DNA of 64,000 nt from Bradyrhizobium sp. NP1 (GCF_030378205.1 NZ_CP127385.1:4566001-4630000); one strand, 5' to 3'; shown: positions 34,569-43,705, numbered from the stretch's first letter. The notes: a model not told the origin generated them from the letters alone. Made by a program: numbers and translations.

Positions 34569-35666
34569 TTATTGCGTCGCAACCACTCCGCGCTCGATCT
34601 GGTCGCGCTCTATAGCCTCGAACAGAGCCTTGGCGTTTCCCTCGCCAAAGCCCTCGTTGTCGCGACGCTCAATGAACTCAAAAAAGATCGGCCCGATCAG
34701 GTTTTTCGAGAATATTTGAAGCAGCAAGCCCCAACTGTCGTCGACGTCATTGTGTTCGCCATCAATCAGAATACCGTTGCGCTTGAGACGCGCCATATCC
34801 TGGCCATGTCCAGGCAAGCGCGCGTCGACGCCGGCATAGTAAGACTCCGGGATTGGTTGCACTGGTATTCCTGCGCCGGCAATCGCCTCAATGCTTTCGT
34901 TCAGGTCATTGCTCAAGAAAGCCAGATGCTGCACTCCCTCCCCCTTGTAGAGATCGATATATTCCTGGATTTGCGACTGGGGATCGGTCGGCTCGTTGAC
35001 CGGAATACAGATCTTGTTGCAGGGACTCTTCATTGCCCGGGTTCTGAACCCAGTCTTTGTGCCCTTGGTGTCGAGGTAAAACACCTCTCTAAAGTTGAAT
35101 ATACGACGGTAGAAATCGACCCACACATCGAGCTGGCCAGCCCGAACGTTGTGCGTCAAATGATCCACCGTCAGGAAGCCTACACCCGGAACTGCCGGCT
35201 CCCGCGGGTTCTGCAGATTAAACAGCTTCGCCTTGAACGAACTCTCGCTCGCGTCGTCAATCAGGTAGAGTAGGCTTCCGCCGATGCCACTCAGGGCAAG
35301 GCCGTCGACAACGCGCTGACCATTTTCGTCCCCGTAAGCCTCGGCACCCATTTCGACAGCACGCTCGAAGGCGACTTTGGCATCGTTGACGTGAAAGGCA
35401 ATCGCCGAGATGCAGGGGCCATGGACGCGCGCAAAGGCGCCACCATGGGTTTGCGGGTCCGCGTTCAGCACGATGTCCACACCACCCTGCCTCCACAGCG
35501 AGATATCCCGACCATCGACTGCAGCAATTCGCCTGAAGCCCAACTTTTCGAACAACTCCGCCATCGGACGAGGGTCAATGGCTGCGAACTCGACGAACGC
35601 CATACCCTCTGTGCCGGCTGGATTATCGTGATGTGCTGTTGGATTCTTCTCGATAGGAACGCCCAT
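34569..35666 (-). CDS. hpd: 4-hydroxyphenylpyruvate dioxygenase
   Basis: 365 aa. It converts 4-hydroxyphenylpyruvate to homogentisate. Fe(II) ligands of the 2-His-1-Glu triad are visible in VDHLTHNV, GVQHLAFLS and FFEFIERRDNEGFGEGN. Two ATGs are possible (35672, 35666); GGAGG lies six bases before the second, so 35666 is chosen. A TTTCA-N3-TGAAA palindrome at 35699-35711 sits 33 bases upstream, and the MarR gene is divergent, suggesting regulation by that MarR protein. Confidence 0.93.
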   Translation of the reverse strand: MGVPIEKNPTAHHDNPAGTEGMAFVEFAAIDPRPMAELFEKLGFRRIAAVDGRDISLWRQGGVDIVLNADPQTHGGAFARVHGPCISAIAFHVNDAKVAFERAVEMGAEAYGDENGQRVVDGLALSGIGGSLLYLIDDASESSFKAKLFNLQNPREPAVPGVGFLTVDHLTHNVRAGQLDVWVDFYRRIFNFREVFYLDTKGTKTGFRTRAMKSPCNKICIPVNEPTDPQSQIQEYIDLYKGEGVQHLAFLSNDLNESIEAIAGAGIPVQPIPESYYAGVDARLPGHGQDMARLKRNGILIDGEHNDVDDSWGLLLQIFSKNLIGPIFFEFIERRDNEGFGEGNAKALFEAIERDQIERGVVATQ

Positions 35667-35698
35667 TTTCATCCTCCCTAGGTTTCGGAAGACGATAC

Positions 35699-35711
35699 TT
35701 TCATTGTGAAA
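35699..35711. promoter_or_regulatory. Palindrome TTTCATTGTGAAA, candidate MarR operator at hpd
   Basis: A perfect TTTCA-N3-TGAAA palindrome 33 bases upstream of the hpd start, in the AT-rich hpd/marR intergenic region. The same 13-base format recurs at 36920-36932 before the symporter gene. Position within the hpd promoter favours a repressor site. Observation direct; protein binding inferred from the adjacent MarR gene. Confidence 0.55.
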
Positions 35712-35942
35712 TTATTGCAATATAAAAATAGAAGCCGCGGACTTTCTCGCAAAGTAACCGCCGAACAACGAACATTCTCGTGGAGCCGAGGAAAGATGAT
35801 TGCACGGACGCATGCCTTCATTTTCCCTGGGCGAATTTTCTGATCGCTGAATGTTCGATTGCTTTGTCTACTTAGGTCATTTAATTGATTTCATCTTCGA
35901 ATTTTTGCATTTTGTAGAAGATCAGTTCTTTCTGAGGAAACC

Positions 35943-36482
35943 ATGCCAAAGGCCGCGAAACGACGCTCCGAACCTAACGCCGTTGCCCCCGAATCTGCCG
36001 AGCCTTTGGCATCATTGGAGTTGCGAGCGTGGATCCCCTATCGTTGTTCCGTGGTCGCCAACCGCGTAAGCCATTGCCTCGAACGTATGTACGGCGAGCA
36101 GTACGGGTTGACGGTGCCTGGTTGGCGAATAATGGCCAATCTCGGTCGTTACGCACCATTGTCCGCAAAGGAGGTGGCTGAGCGCACAGCGATGGATCAG
36201 GTTCAAGTAACGCGCGCGATTACGCAGATGGCGTCGGTCGGCCTGATCAGCCGTCGAGTTGACGTGGAGGATCGCAGGCGTGTTGTCTTGAGGCTGAGTC
36301 AAAAAGGTCTCGACGCCTACGCACAGATCGTTCCGCTGGCCAAAGCCATCGAAAAAAAACTACTCGCAGGTTTGTCGGCGTCGGAGCGGAGCGAACTCAG
36401 CCGCCTCACTGAGAAACTCATGCTGAGTGCCGAGGCAACCCTCGGCGATGATGTCGATTGGCGGAAATTCGTTACTCCGTAA
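35943..36482 (+). CDS. MarR-family transcriptional regulator
   Basis: 179 aa winged-helix regulator. The DNA-binding core is LSAKEVAERTAMDQVQVTRA, then the wing VDVEDRRRVVLRLSQKG with the conserved D-R-R/R. It is transcribed divergently from hpd across a 270-base AT-rich region. The family usually represses neighbouring catabolic genes and is released by an aromatic ligand. Two palindromes of the same form flank its regulon (hpd and the symporter). Its 3' end overlaps the convergent YciI gene by 11 bases. Confidence 0.9.
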   Translation: MPKAAKRRSEPNAVAPESAEPLASLELRAWIPYRCSVVANRVSHCLERMYGEQYGLTVPGWRIMANLGRYAPLSAKEVAERTAMDQVQVTRAITQMASVGLISRRVDVEDRRRVVLRLSQKGLDAYAQIVPLAKAIEKKLLAGLSASERSELSRLTEKLMLSAEATLGDDVDWRKFVTP

Positions 36483-36837
36483 CAAAATCACCATCACCTT
36501 TAGCTTTGCGATCCGCGTGACGCTGTCGAACGAGTTCAGCTTCCAGGAAGTTGGGCTCCGGCTCGGGCGTCATTAGTTTTAGCCCATAGATCTCTACCGT
36601 CTCGAAGAGGCCAGCAGCATTATAAGGCTCGCCGGAAATAAACCCCTCCGCACTCGCGCGGTCTTCGGCTTCCAGCACCACAAACATTCCGATTGCACTA
36701 CCGCGCTGATCTAGAAGGGCTCCGCCCGCAACGGTGGTGGGGAGCGCTGCTATCATGTGTTCGAGATGCTTGGCTCTGATGGAAAAGCGCTCCTCTGCTG
36801 CGCCCGTCCGATAGCGGCATTGAATTAGAAAAGACAT
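36472..36837 (-). CDS. YciI-family protein
   Basis: 121 aa ferredoxin-like (dimeric alpha-beta barrel) protein. YciI features are visible: MSFLIQCRYRTGAAEERFSI, AKHLEHM, the segment MFVVLEAEDRASAEGFI and EPYNAAGLFETVEIY. GGAGGATCG precedes the ATG. It is divergent from the symporter, sharing the promoter region that contains the palindrome at 36920. YciI proteins near aromatic catabolic operons sometimes act as dehydrochlorinase- or lactone-isomerase-like enzymes; no reaction is claimed. Confidence 0.8.
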   Translation of the reverse strand: MSFLIQCRYRTGAAEERFSIRAKHLEHMIAALPTTVAGGALLDQRGSAIGMFVVLEAEDRASAEGFISGEPYNAAGLFETVEIYGLKLMTPEPEPNFLEAELVRQRHADRKAKGDGDFVTE

Positions 36838-36919
36838 CGATCCTCCTCATCTTGTTGCAGTGCGCACACGGCATCCGACTAAAACCGAGCCGGCTTCTCA
36901 TACTTTCATATTGACATAT

Positions 36920-36932
36920 TTTCAAAATGAAA
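36920..36932. promoter_or_regulatory. Palindrome TTTCAAAATGAAA, candidate MarR operator at symporter
   Basis: Second perfect TTTCA-N3-TGAAA palindrome, 42 bases upstream of the symporter start and between it and the divergent YciI gene. The preceding TACTTTCAT is also shared with the hpd site. This repetition at a second promoter makes a common regulator likely. Confidence 0.55.
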
Positions 36933-36974
36933 TTGATATTGAGAGCGCACAATCAAAAAAGCAGGGAGTACGCC

Positions 36975-38333
36975 ATGACCACCGGACGAGCCATGGAATT
37001 GGGCGCAGTTGCTGCGCCACAGCTCACTTACAGCGAAAAGAAGGTAATCTTCCTTTCAAGCCTGGGCGGTGCGCTGGAATATTACGATTTCATCGTTTAC
37101 GGCGTGTTTGCCCAATACATCTCGACAGCATTTTTTCCGTCTGGTGACGCCCTGGTGTCGCTGGTAAGCACCTATGCAATTTTCGCGATTGGCTATTTCG
37201 TCAGGCCACTTGGTGGCTTTGTACTAAGCCACTTCGGCGATCGATATGGGCGACGCAACGTGTTCTTGGTGTCGTTGCTGGCAATGTCTCTTACGACAAT
37301 TGGAATGGGATTGATGCCCACCTACGCCACAGGTGGCGTCGCAGCTACGCTGGCGTTTGTCGCCTTGCGTTTGATCCAGGGTTTTTGCTTGGGGGGCGAG
37401 ATCGCAGGAGCTGTAACGTATGTCGTAGAAGCAGCGCCACGCCGAGCGGGTTTTGCCTGCGGCATTCTTTTCTGCCTGGCTGGAATGGGCGTCGTCTTCG
37501 CAACTGGCGTCAGCGTAGGCATCCATACCGCTTTGTCGCCATCGGAAGCGGCAATTTATGGCTGGCGTGTCGCTTTCCTGATCGGGGGCGTGTTAGGTGT
37601 GATCAGCTATTGGGTGCGAGGTTCGCTCGAAGAGTCTCCGGCGTTCAATCGAGTTCGCGATCACGTTTATCGAGCCCCTGCGGCCGAGGTCTGCACAAAT
37701 TACTGGCCCCAGCTTCTCGTTTCGTTTGGCGTTATCTCGTCTGTCGCTACGCTCAACGGCCTGCTATTCGTTCAAATGCCTGGCTATTTAACGCGAATGC
37801 TGAGTTATGAGCCGGCCTCGGTGTCGAATGCCACTATGGCAGGCGTGACCGCTCTTTCACTCACCGTTATCCTCGTGGGATGGCTGTCCGACACCATGCC
37901 CCGTCGATGGTTGCATAGGCTTGGTACGATCATCTTTGTCATCGCCGCGTGGCCTGCATATCAACTGATCACCGGGCATTCGGCAAATCTTGTGACCTTG
38001 ATGGTCATCATCGGCTGTTGCGGCGCCTTGATGAATGGAACGTTTGGCGTAATCGCGGCTGATCTTTTCCCGACGCGAGTGAGATTTACGGGTATCGCCA
38101 TTTCGTACAATTTGAGCTTGGCTATTTTTGGGGGATTGACCCCTCTTATGGCTACACTGTTGATCGGATGGACCGGCTCATTGGCTGCTCCGAGCCTGTG
38201 GATGGCGGGCTGCGCGGCGCTAGCCCTAATCTCCGGGCTTTGGCTCAAGCGGATGGACGGGCAAATACTGGCAACGAGTGCCGAACAGGTCCCGGATTCT
38301 CGTGACGCTGCCCTGCCGGTGGCAAACCGATGA
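36975..38333 (+). CDS. Metabolite:H+ symporter, MFS (MHS family)
   Basis: 452 aa with 12 predicted membrane segments. MHS signature regions: GGALEYYDFIVYGVFAQYIS near the N-terminus, RPLGGFVLSHFGDRYGRRN (MFS loop 2-3), and GFCLGGEIAGAVTYVVEAAP. The start at 36975 has AGGGAG eight bases upstream; the longer upstream frame overlaps the palindrome and is rejected. MHS proteins import organic acids such as shikimate, citrate or aromatic acids. The gene overlaps the following dehydrogenase by four bases (ATGA), so transport and oxidation are coupled. Confidence 0.88.
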   Translation: MTTGRAMELGAVAAPQLTYSEKKVIFLSSLGGALEYYDFIVYGVFAQYISTAFFPSGDALVSLVSTYAIFAIGYFVRPLGGFVLSHFGDRYGRRNVFLVSLLAMSLTTIGMGLMPTYATGGVAATLAFVALRLIQGFCLGGEIAGAVTYVVEAAPRRAGFACGILFCLAGMGVVFATGVSVGIHTALSPSEAAIYGWRVAFLIGGVLGVISYWVRGSLEESPAFNRVRDHVYRAPAAEVCTNYWPQLLVSFGVISSVATLNGLLFVQMPGYLTRMLSYEPASVSNATMAGVTALSLTVILVGWLSDTMPRRWLHRLGTIIFVIAAWPAYQLITGHSANLVTLMVIIGCCGALMNGTFGVIAADLFPTRVRFTGIAISYNLSLAIFGGLTPLMATLLIGWTGSLAAPSLWMAGCAALALISGLWLKRMDGQILATSAEQVPDSRDAALPVANR

Positions 38334-39742
38334 ACGTTCGAGCAGATCAGGTGAACCCGGACAGTCTGGACAGATTAGGTCAGGAGCTTTCGGGCCGGTT
38401 TGGATCACGATTTACCAACAACGCGGCCATTTGCGACCATCATGGCCATGGCTTGTCGCATCTTCTCGGAAGGTCTCCGGACGCGGTGGTGTTTCCCAAT
38501 ACGACGGAAGAGGTGGCCTACATTGTTCGAACATGCCGACGGCTGGACATTCCTCTGATTCCATTCGGCACGGGAACTTCCGCAGAGGACCACGTTGCTG
38601 CCGTGCATGGCGGGCTTTGCGTCGATCTCTCCACGATGAATCGGGTGATCGCTGTTAATGCGGACGACATGGACGTCGTCGTACAACCGGGCTTAACGCG
38701 CAAGCGGCTGAATGAAATCCTGCGGGATACCGGACTGTTCTTTCCAATTGACCCCGGCGCAGACGCTTCGATCGGCGGTATGGTCGCAACACGCGCGTCA
38801 GGAACTAACGCCGTCCGCTATGGCACGATGCGTGACAATGTACTGACTCTGGAGGCTGTGCTTGCTGACGGGACGGTCATAAGGACGGGCGGACGCGCAA
38901 GGAAATCCTCCGCCGGATACGATTTGACTCGTTTGCTCGTCGGCTCGGAAGGCACACTGGGTGTCATCACAGAGGTGACTCTCAAACTCCACGGCATTCC
39001 CGAAACAACTGGCGTGGTGGTTGCATCGTTCCGCTCGATCGATGACGCCGCCAGAACCGTCATCGAGATCATGCATGCTGGAATTTCAATTGCACGTGTC
39101 GAGCTTATGGATGCGCTTCAGATGCGAGCATGTCGGCAATATTCCAAGATCGATTATCCTGAAGCTCATTGTCTGTTCATGGAATTTCACGGTTCGCAAA
39201 CAGTCGTGCGGGAACAGGTGCAATCTACCAGGGCGATTGCGGAGGATATCGGCTATTTGACCTTTGCCTGGGCCGAAACGGCTGCGGAAAAGTCGAGTTT
39301 ATGGGAAGCGCGTCACAATGCCTACTTCGCCGCGCTGGCGTTGAGACCGGGTGCGCAAGGACAACCGACAGATGTTTGCGTGCCGATATCGAGATTGGCC
39401 GAGTGCATCAATGAGACGCGTCTTGATATTGAGGAGCATGGATTGATCGCGCCCATCTGCGGTCATGTCGGCGACGGTAACTTTCATGTGCTTTTACTTG
39501 TCTACCGCGACCGACCGGACGAACAAGCCGCTGCAGCAGCCTTCAATGACAGGCTCGTCGATCGCGCCCTGAGAATGAGTGGAACCTCTACGGGTGAGCA
39601 CGGCATCGGCAAGGGCAAACTGAAATACATGTCGCAAGAACATGGGCCGGCGGTTTCTGTGATGAGGGCCGTGAAACACGCGCTCGATCCCACGAATATC
39701 TTGAACCCAGGCAAGGTCATACCGGCCGCCTCGGCTGCTTGA
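38330..39742 (+). CDS. FAD-linked D-2-hydroxyacid dehydrogenase (GlcD/DLD family)
   Basis: 470 aa. The FAD-binding type 4 (VAO) domain has IPFGTGTSAEDH, GADASIGGMVATRASGTNAV, YGTMRDNVL and LLVGSEGTLGVITEVTLKLH. The C-terminal domain has CGHVGDGNFHVLLL and the GEHGIGKGKLKYM end typical for D-lactate/glycolate dehydrogenases. It passes electrons to the respiratory chain. Because it is coupled to an organic-acid symporter controlled together with hpd, the substrate may be D-4-hydroxyphenyllactate, giving 4-hydroxyphenylpyruvate for Hpd; this is an inference from context only. Confidence 0.85.
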   Translation: MNVRADQVNPDSLDRLGQELSGRFGSRFTNNAAICDHHGHGLSHLLGRSPDAVVFPNTTEEVAYIVRTCRRLDIPLIPFGTGTSAEDHVAAVHGGLCVDLSTMNRVIAVNADDMDVVVQPGLTRKRLNEILRDTGLFFPIDPGADASIGGMVATRASGTNAVRYGTMRDNVLTLEAVLADGTVIRTGGRARKSSAGYDLTRLLVGSEGTLGVITEVTLKLHGIPETTGVVVASFRSIDDAARTVIEIMHAGISIARVELMDALQMRACRQYSKIDYPEAHCLFMEFHGSQTVVREQVQSTRAIAEDIGYLTFAWAETAAEKSSLWEARHNAYFAALALRPGAQGQPTDVCVPISRLAECINETRLDIEEHGLIAPICGHVGDGNFHVLLLVYRDRPDEQAAAAAFNDRLVDRALRMSGTSTGEHGIGKGKLKYMSQEHGPAVSVMRAVKHALDPTNILNPGKVIPAASAA

Positions 39743-39865
39743 AAGCCATATCCCGATTCAGATCGTCTGAACTGCCGTCTGCGATCAAAGCATGTCGCCA
39801 ACCAGCTATACTTCGATGGAAGGAAAACAAATGCCGTTCTTCAGAAGCCTATCTGCTGTAGCGGC

Positions 39866-40959
39866 TGTGTGTACCGAAAACCTAAACACGGGCGTAGTGG
39901 TGGTGAAGTCCGCCCAAGATGGTGCGTGAACTGACCACACCGGTTCGCTGAACCGGGCGGAAGACCGGCGCATCCTTGTCCAAGGATTCGATGAGTTCTG
40001 ACGCCGTTGTAATAGTCCGCATAGGATCGCAGGATTCGGCGGAGATGCGCCTCGCCCAAAACGATGACGTGGTCCAAACACTCACGCCGGATCGATCCGA
40101 TCAGCCGTTCGGCAAAGCCATTCTGCCAAGGTGAGGCTGGCGCAGTGGGCTTGTCCCGAATGCCCATGGCACGCAATCGGCGTGTGACGACGGTGCCGTA
40201 GACCCGATCGCGATCTCGGATCATGTAAGCCGGGGCCATGTCCCAAGGAAAAGCCTCGGTGATCTGACGTGCAACCCACTCCGCCGTCGGGTTGGTTGTG
40301 ACGTTAATCCAAACGAGATCTCTACGATCCAGCCGCACGAAGACGAGCGCATAAAGCAGATCGAAGCCGATGGTCGGGACAACGAACAGGTCCATGGCGG
40401 CAATGTCTGGAGCATGATTACGCAGAAAGGTGCGCCATCCTTGGCTAGGTGGCACTCGCCGCTTGACTATGTACTTGGCGACGCTCGACTGCGCGACCTC
40501 AAATCCCAGTTTGAGCAGCTCGCCGTGAATGCGTGGCGCGCCCCAAAGGGGGTTCTCGATACTCATCCGCCGGATCAGCGCGCGCAGCTCCGTCTCGACT
40601 GGCGGCCGCCCTCCCCGTCGACGCGATTTCCAACGCCAGTAGCGACGAAAGCCAGCCCTGTGCAAACGTACGAGCGTCTCGGGCCGGATGATTGTGATGA
40701 CCTGCAGGATTGATGGAAACCAGCGATACAGCTGGATGAGGAACCAGCGATCATTGTTCGTGAACCGGACGCGACTAGGCAGCCTACGCCTCAGGACAAT
40801 CAACTGATCTCGCAGCGCCGCGTTCTCAGCTTCAAGCCGCAACTTCGACTTGAATGGCGAGGCCACCACGGCCAGAACGAAGCAGATCAGCCCGATCATT
40901 CCGCCAGCTTAGGCGACTCCATCGCGTCATCAACTCGGATAAGGTTTTCGGTACACACA
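39866..40959 (-). mobile_element. Insertion sequence, about 1.09 kb, with 18-bp inverted repeats
   Basis: Ends are TGTGTGTACCGAAAACCT at 39866-39883 and its exact inverted copy at 40942-40959. One transposase gene on the minus strand fills the element. No obvious target-site duplication is seen (flanks GCGGC and AGGGC). The repaired transposase frame ends inside the left repeat. Confidence 0.85.
39882..40899 (-). pseudogene. DDE transposase (IS3/IS481-like integrase core), frameshifted near the end
   Basis: About 340 aa. A leucine-rich N-terminus (LRLEAENAALRDQLIVLRRR), a helix-turn-helix region and a DDE core: D in IAAMDLFVVPT, D in MIRDRDRVYG and E in NGFAERLIGSIRRECLDHV. An extra A after HR (ACTCATCGAATCCTTGG) shifts the frame, so it reads RTHRILGQGCAG and runs to 39841. 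Without that base the protein continues RTHRSLDKDAPVFRPVQRTG and stops at 39882. All catalytic residues precede the shift, so residual activity is possible. Confidence 0.8.
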
Positions 40960-41034
40960 AGGGCCGATCAGATCACCGATGCCGACGTTTGCTTCGATCA
41001 GCCTCGCCAATCAAACCACCGGCGGGCATTCGTT

Positions 41035-41295
41035 TCAAAAATTTTCGGCGACCAGATCGTAAGACCCCCTGCTTCCGCGAACGTAGACCCTGGCGGCGGC
41101 GGCGCATATCCGATCACGGTTAGAATCGAACGCGTTCAGAAAGCCCGACTCATCAGGACGGGCATCTGGTTGAATGCGCCTCAACGCGCCTTCGTCTATA
41201 AAAAACGATGCCTCTATCGCGCTATCGTGTCCCCAAAATCGCACGGCATGCCGCGTTCGGTCATATGAACGACTGTGATTTGGAAACTCAATCAT
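41035..41295 (-). CDS. DUF1488 domain small protein
   Basis: 86 aa. MIEFPNHSRSYDRTRHAVRF and GHDSAIEASFFIDEGALRRI, ending CAAAARVYVRGSRGSYDL, match DUF1488, a small protein family common in Rhizobiales and of unknown function. The start is placed at 41295, where family similarity begins; the longer upstream frame is intergenic in character. No strong ribosome-binding site is visible. Confidence 0.7.
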   Translation of the reverse strand: MIEFPNHSRSYDRTRHAVRFWGHDSAIEASFFIDEGALRRIQPDARPDESGFLNAFDSNRDRICAAAARVYVRGSRGSYDLVAENF

Positions 41296-41676
41296 GTGGC
41301 TGTGACCGATCAAGTTGTCGGTGTACGGGGCGCCGTGCCAGCTTGCCGAACCCCACCGATGAATATTCGATGGCCATAGTTTGTCCTGACCCGTGACGCG
41401 CACGGCAAACGATGTGCCGTTGGCCGATACAAGATCTGGCGTAGCGAAAGCTTTGCACAACGGGAATAGTGTTGAAACGATCCGGCTGCGCTCAAGCGTA
41501 AATGGCTACTCCGGAATCGGATTACAACCCTGCTCGATCATGGCCCGATAAATAACTGCAACCAGCCTCGTTATTCGGCGAAGCGTCACTATATCTTCTA
41601 TATCACCGCGCGCTTCCCCGGCTGTCATCGGTGACTGAGAGCATTGCGCTCCCGCCGCGATAAGAAGGCGGCCGAT

Positions 41677-41784
41677 ATGTCCAATATCTACAAATTCAGT
41701 GTTCGCGAGTGGTTCGTACCGCCGGTATTGCTGCCGATCTTTTTTGTGGTGCTGATCGCCGCCGCGATGCTCATTCAATGGTAG
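41677..41784 (+). CDS. 35-aa single-pass membrane protein
   Basis: MSNIYKFSVREWFVPPVLLP followed by a hydrophobic helix and IQW at the end. AAGAAGG lies nine bases upstream of the ATG. A second, frameshifted version is found at 48995-49098 with the same ordering (EW.VPP.L.P…IQW), which supports that this tiny frame is a real conserved gene. Its stop overlaps the start of the next frame. Function unknown. Confidence 0.6.
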   Translation: MSNIYKFSVREWFVPPVLLPIFFVVLIAAAMLIQW

Positions 41785-42023
41785 TCCACCTCGGCGGACC
41801 GGCGCAGCCGGCTCACGCAAACAGCTCGTTCGCTCCGACGAAACGAACCTGGCCATCGTTGGCCAAGGAGCTCCACGCTAGAGCGGTGGCCGCCTTGGAT
41901 GAAGCTCGTGAGATGCCGTCGGGAAATCAACGCACGGAGGTGATGAACAAGGCAATGATCCTGCGAAATGCTGCTGAAATGCACGAGCATTTCTTCAGCA
42001 AGAGCGGGACGCCGGCCGAATGA
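41778..42023 (+). CDS. Hypothetical protein (81 aa)
   Basis: The C-terminal half LHARAVAALDEAREMPSGNQ and EVMNKAMILRNAAEMHEHFF is a helical, amphipathic region similar to small uncharacterised Bradyrhizobium proteins (personal recognition, not a search). The start at 41778 overlaps the stop of the 35-aa membrane protein; a later start is possible. No domain name known. Confidence 0.55.
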   Translation: MVVHLGGPAQPAHANSSFAPTKRTWPSLAKELHARAVAALDEAREMPSGNQRTEVMNKAMILRNAAEMHEHFFSKSGTPAE

Positions 42024-42099
42024 CGGCCGTTCAGCGTGACTTCCTAACCGTTCACGCATCGTGGCTGGCTCGGGTATTCAGGAAAAAGAGCGCCCGGGC

Positions 42100-42554
42100 A
42101 TGGATCAAATGAGCACCGAGATGCTTGTCCCAGATCGACCGCCTGTCCGGTCGATAGCTGTTTTCGTGGACGCTCATCCGATGGTGCTCGATCTTTCATG
42201 CGTTCCAGCCGTCGTTCTCATCGTCGAGGACGAGATGATGATCCGCATGCGCACGGTCGACATGGTCGAAGACGCCGGTTGAAGCCCTGGATGCCGACGA
42301 AGCCGTCGCAATCCTGGAGTCCAGGGTCCGACATCGCGCTAATGTGCACCGACATCCAGATGCCGGGCAGCATGGACGGCTTGGGACTAGCGCACGCCGT
42401 GCATAGACGTTGGCCGTCGATCAAGATCATCGTGGTGTCAGGGCAATTGAACCCGCCGAGCAGTGGTCTTCCCCCCTGCAGCAGGTTTTTCGGCAAGCCA
42501 CTCGAAGCCGGGCAAATGATAGCCGAGATGCACAGCATGATCGGCCACGCCTAA
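42100..42554 (+). pseudogene. CheY-like response regulator, broken by two frame changes
   Basis: VVLIVEDEMMIRMRTVDMVE carries the acidic pair and is followed by a stop after EDAG. After a 2-base loss the next frame continues EALDADEAVAILES. After one extra base a third frame continues DIALMCTDIQMPGSMDGLGL with the phosphoacceptor Asp, then KIIVVSG and FFGKPLEAGQM with the conserved Lys. Stitched, it is a complete receiver domain of about 120 aa. It is decayed together with the following kinase. Confidence 0.7.
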
Positions 42555-42635
42555 CGCCGTCGGTTTTCACGCCGGATACCGCCAAAATCGCCCGATTGCG
42601 GCAGGAACCGCGAATGCAAGTGCGGGACACGACTT

Positions 42636-43410
42636 ATGGTGATAGGGTTGGGGGTGATTGAAGTCGATCTTCGCACAGACCGGCGCGCCGGGAGCGGCGC
42701 AGAACCGCACCAGGACTTTCTGGCGGCGGAGAATGTCAGCCTGCGGCTTCTCCTCGCGCAGGCCGAGATCAATGCCCGCAGTCTGCTTACCGACGCCGGC
42801 ATCGAGGCCAAGGAGCGCGAGGCGTCCGACAAGCTGCAGAAGCTGATCTTGGAGGAACTGCACCACCGCATCAAGAATACGCTCGCGACCGTGGGTGCCA
42901 TCGTCTCCCAGAGCCTGCGCAATTTGCAGGGAGCTGAACACGCGCAGCACGCTATCGAAGGCCGGTTGCTGGCGCTCGGACGGGCGCACGATCTCCAGCG
43001 CGGATCTTGGCACCGTTGTCCGCGGCGCCACCGCCTTCGACAATCCGGATGAGCCGAAATTCTCGATTTCGGGACCAGATATCCGGATGACGTCGGGTGC
43101 CGGGATCGCCGTCGCGATGACGCTTAACGAGCTTTGCACGAACACCACGAAGTTTGGCGCCCTGTCGGTCCCGGAGGGACGCGTCGACATCACCTGGGCG
43201 CTGGACCCAAAGACACAGTGCCTGCACCTAGCATGGACCGAGAACAACGGTCCGGCCGTCCACCCTCCGGAAAAGCGCAGCTTCGGGACGCGACTGATCG
43301 AGAGGCTGGGCAAGCAGCTCAAGGGCAATGTGCGGTTAACCTATGATTCGACCGGTTTCGTGTACGCATTCGACGTGCCGATCGCTTCCCTGACTTCGCC
43401 GGCGGCGTAA
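42636..43410 (+). pseudogene. HWE/HisKA_2-type sensor histidine kinase, frameshifted and N-terminally short
   Basis: The first frame ends with EELHHRIKNTLATVGAIVSQ (phospho-His) and RLLALGRAHDLQ. The next frame continues SSADLGTVVRGATAFDNP, AMTLNELCTNTTKFGALS (N box with HWE-type features) and FGTRLIERLGKQLKGNVRLT. About 20 bases seem to be lost at the junction near 43000. No sensor domain remains upstream. Cognate partner of the decayed response regulator. Confidence 0.7.
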
Positions 43411-43464
43411 GTCCGTATTCAGATCGATTGACGGACCAAGGGATATTGCGGGTCCAGATCAACA

Positions 43465-43497
43465 ACGGCCCCAGCACGGGGGAAGAACTGGGGCCGT
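43465..43497. repeat. Perfect 10-bp inverted repeat hairpin
   Basis: ACGGCCCCAG (43465-43474) and CTGGGGCCGT (43488-43497) with a 13-base loop, 55 bases after the kinase pseudogene. No T-run follows, so intrinsic termination is uncertain. Confidence 0.5.
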
Positions 43498-43665
43498 CAT
43501 TCATCGGATACCGAGGGGGACGGCATCCGGTCACCTCTTACCAAGTTAGTCCCGTCACGTGACATTGGTTCCAGCCACTATTCGAGAGCAACGGGCACGA
43601 GCGTGAACCTCGGCACGCTCTGTGCCGACAGATAGCTACTGGAGGATTGCAGTGTCCGGACCTGA

Positions 43666-43705
43666 CACAACGCCGCCAGGCATTATTCGGTCTGGCGGCG
43701 TTGTG
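43666..43705. terminator. Perfect 14-bp stem hairpin, possible bidirectional terminator
   Basis: CACAACGCCGCCAG (43666-43679) pairs exactly with CTGGCGGCGTTGTG (43692-43705) around a 12-base loop. It lies between a decayed plus-strand gene and a minus-strand gene ending at 43818, a typical place for a convergent terminator. A T-run is lacking. Confidence 0.45.

Noticed and set aside
39861..40964. Target-site duplication around the insertion sequence
   Set aside because: The five bases on either side (GCGGC and AGGGC) do not match, so no duplication is claimed.
41506..41628. 40-codon minus-strand frame with plausible helix (VTLRRITRLVAVIYRAMIEQ)
   Set aside because: No ribosome-binding site and no counterpart in the related block near 48.9 kb; insufficient support.
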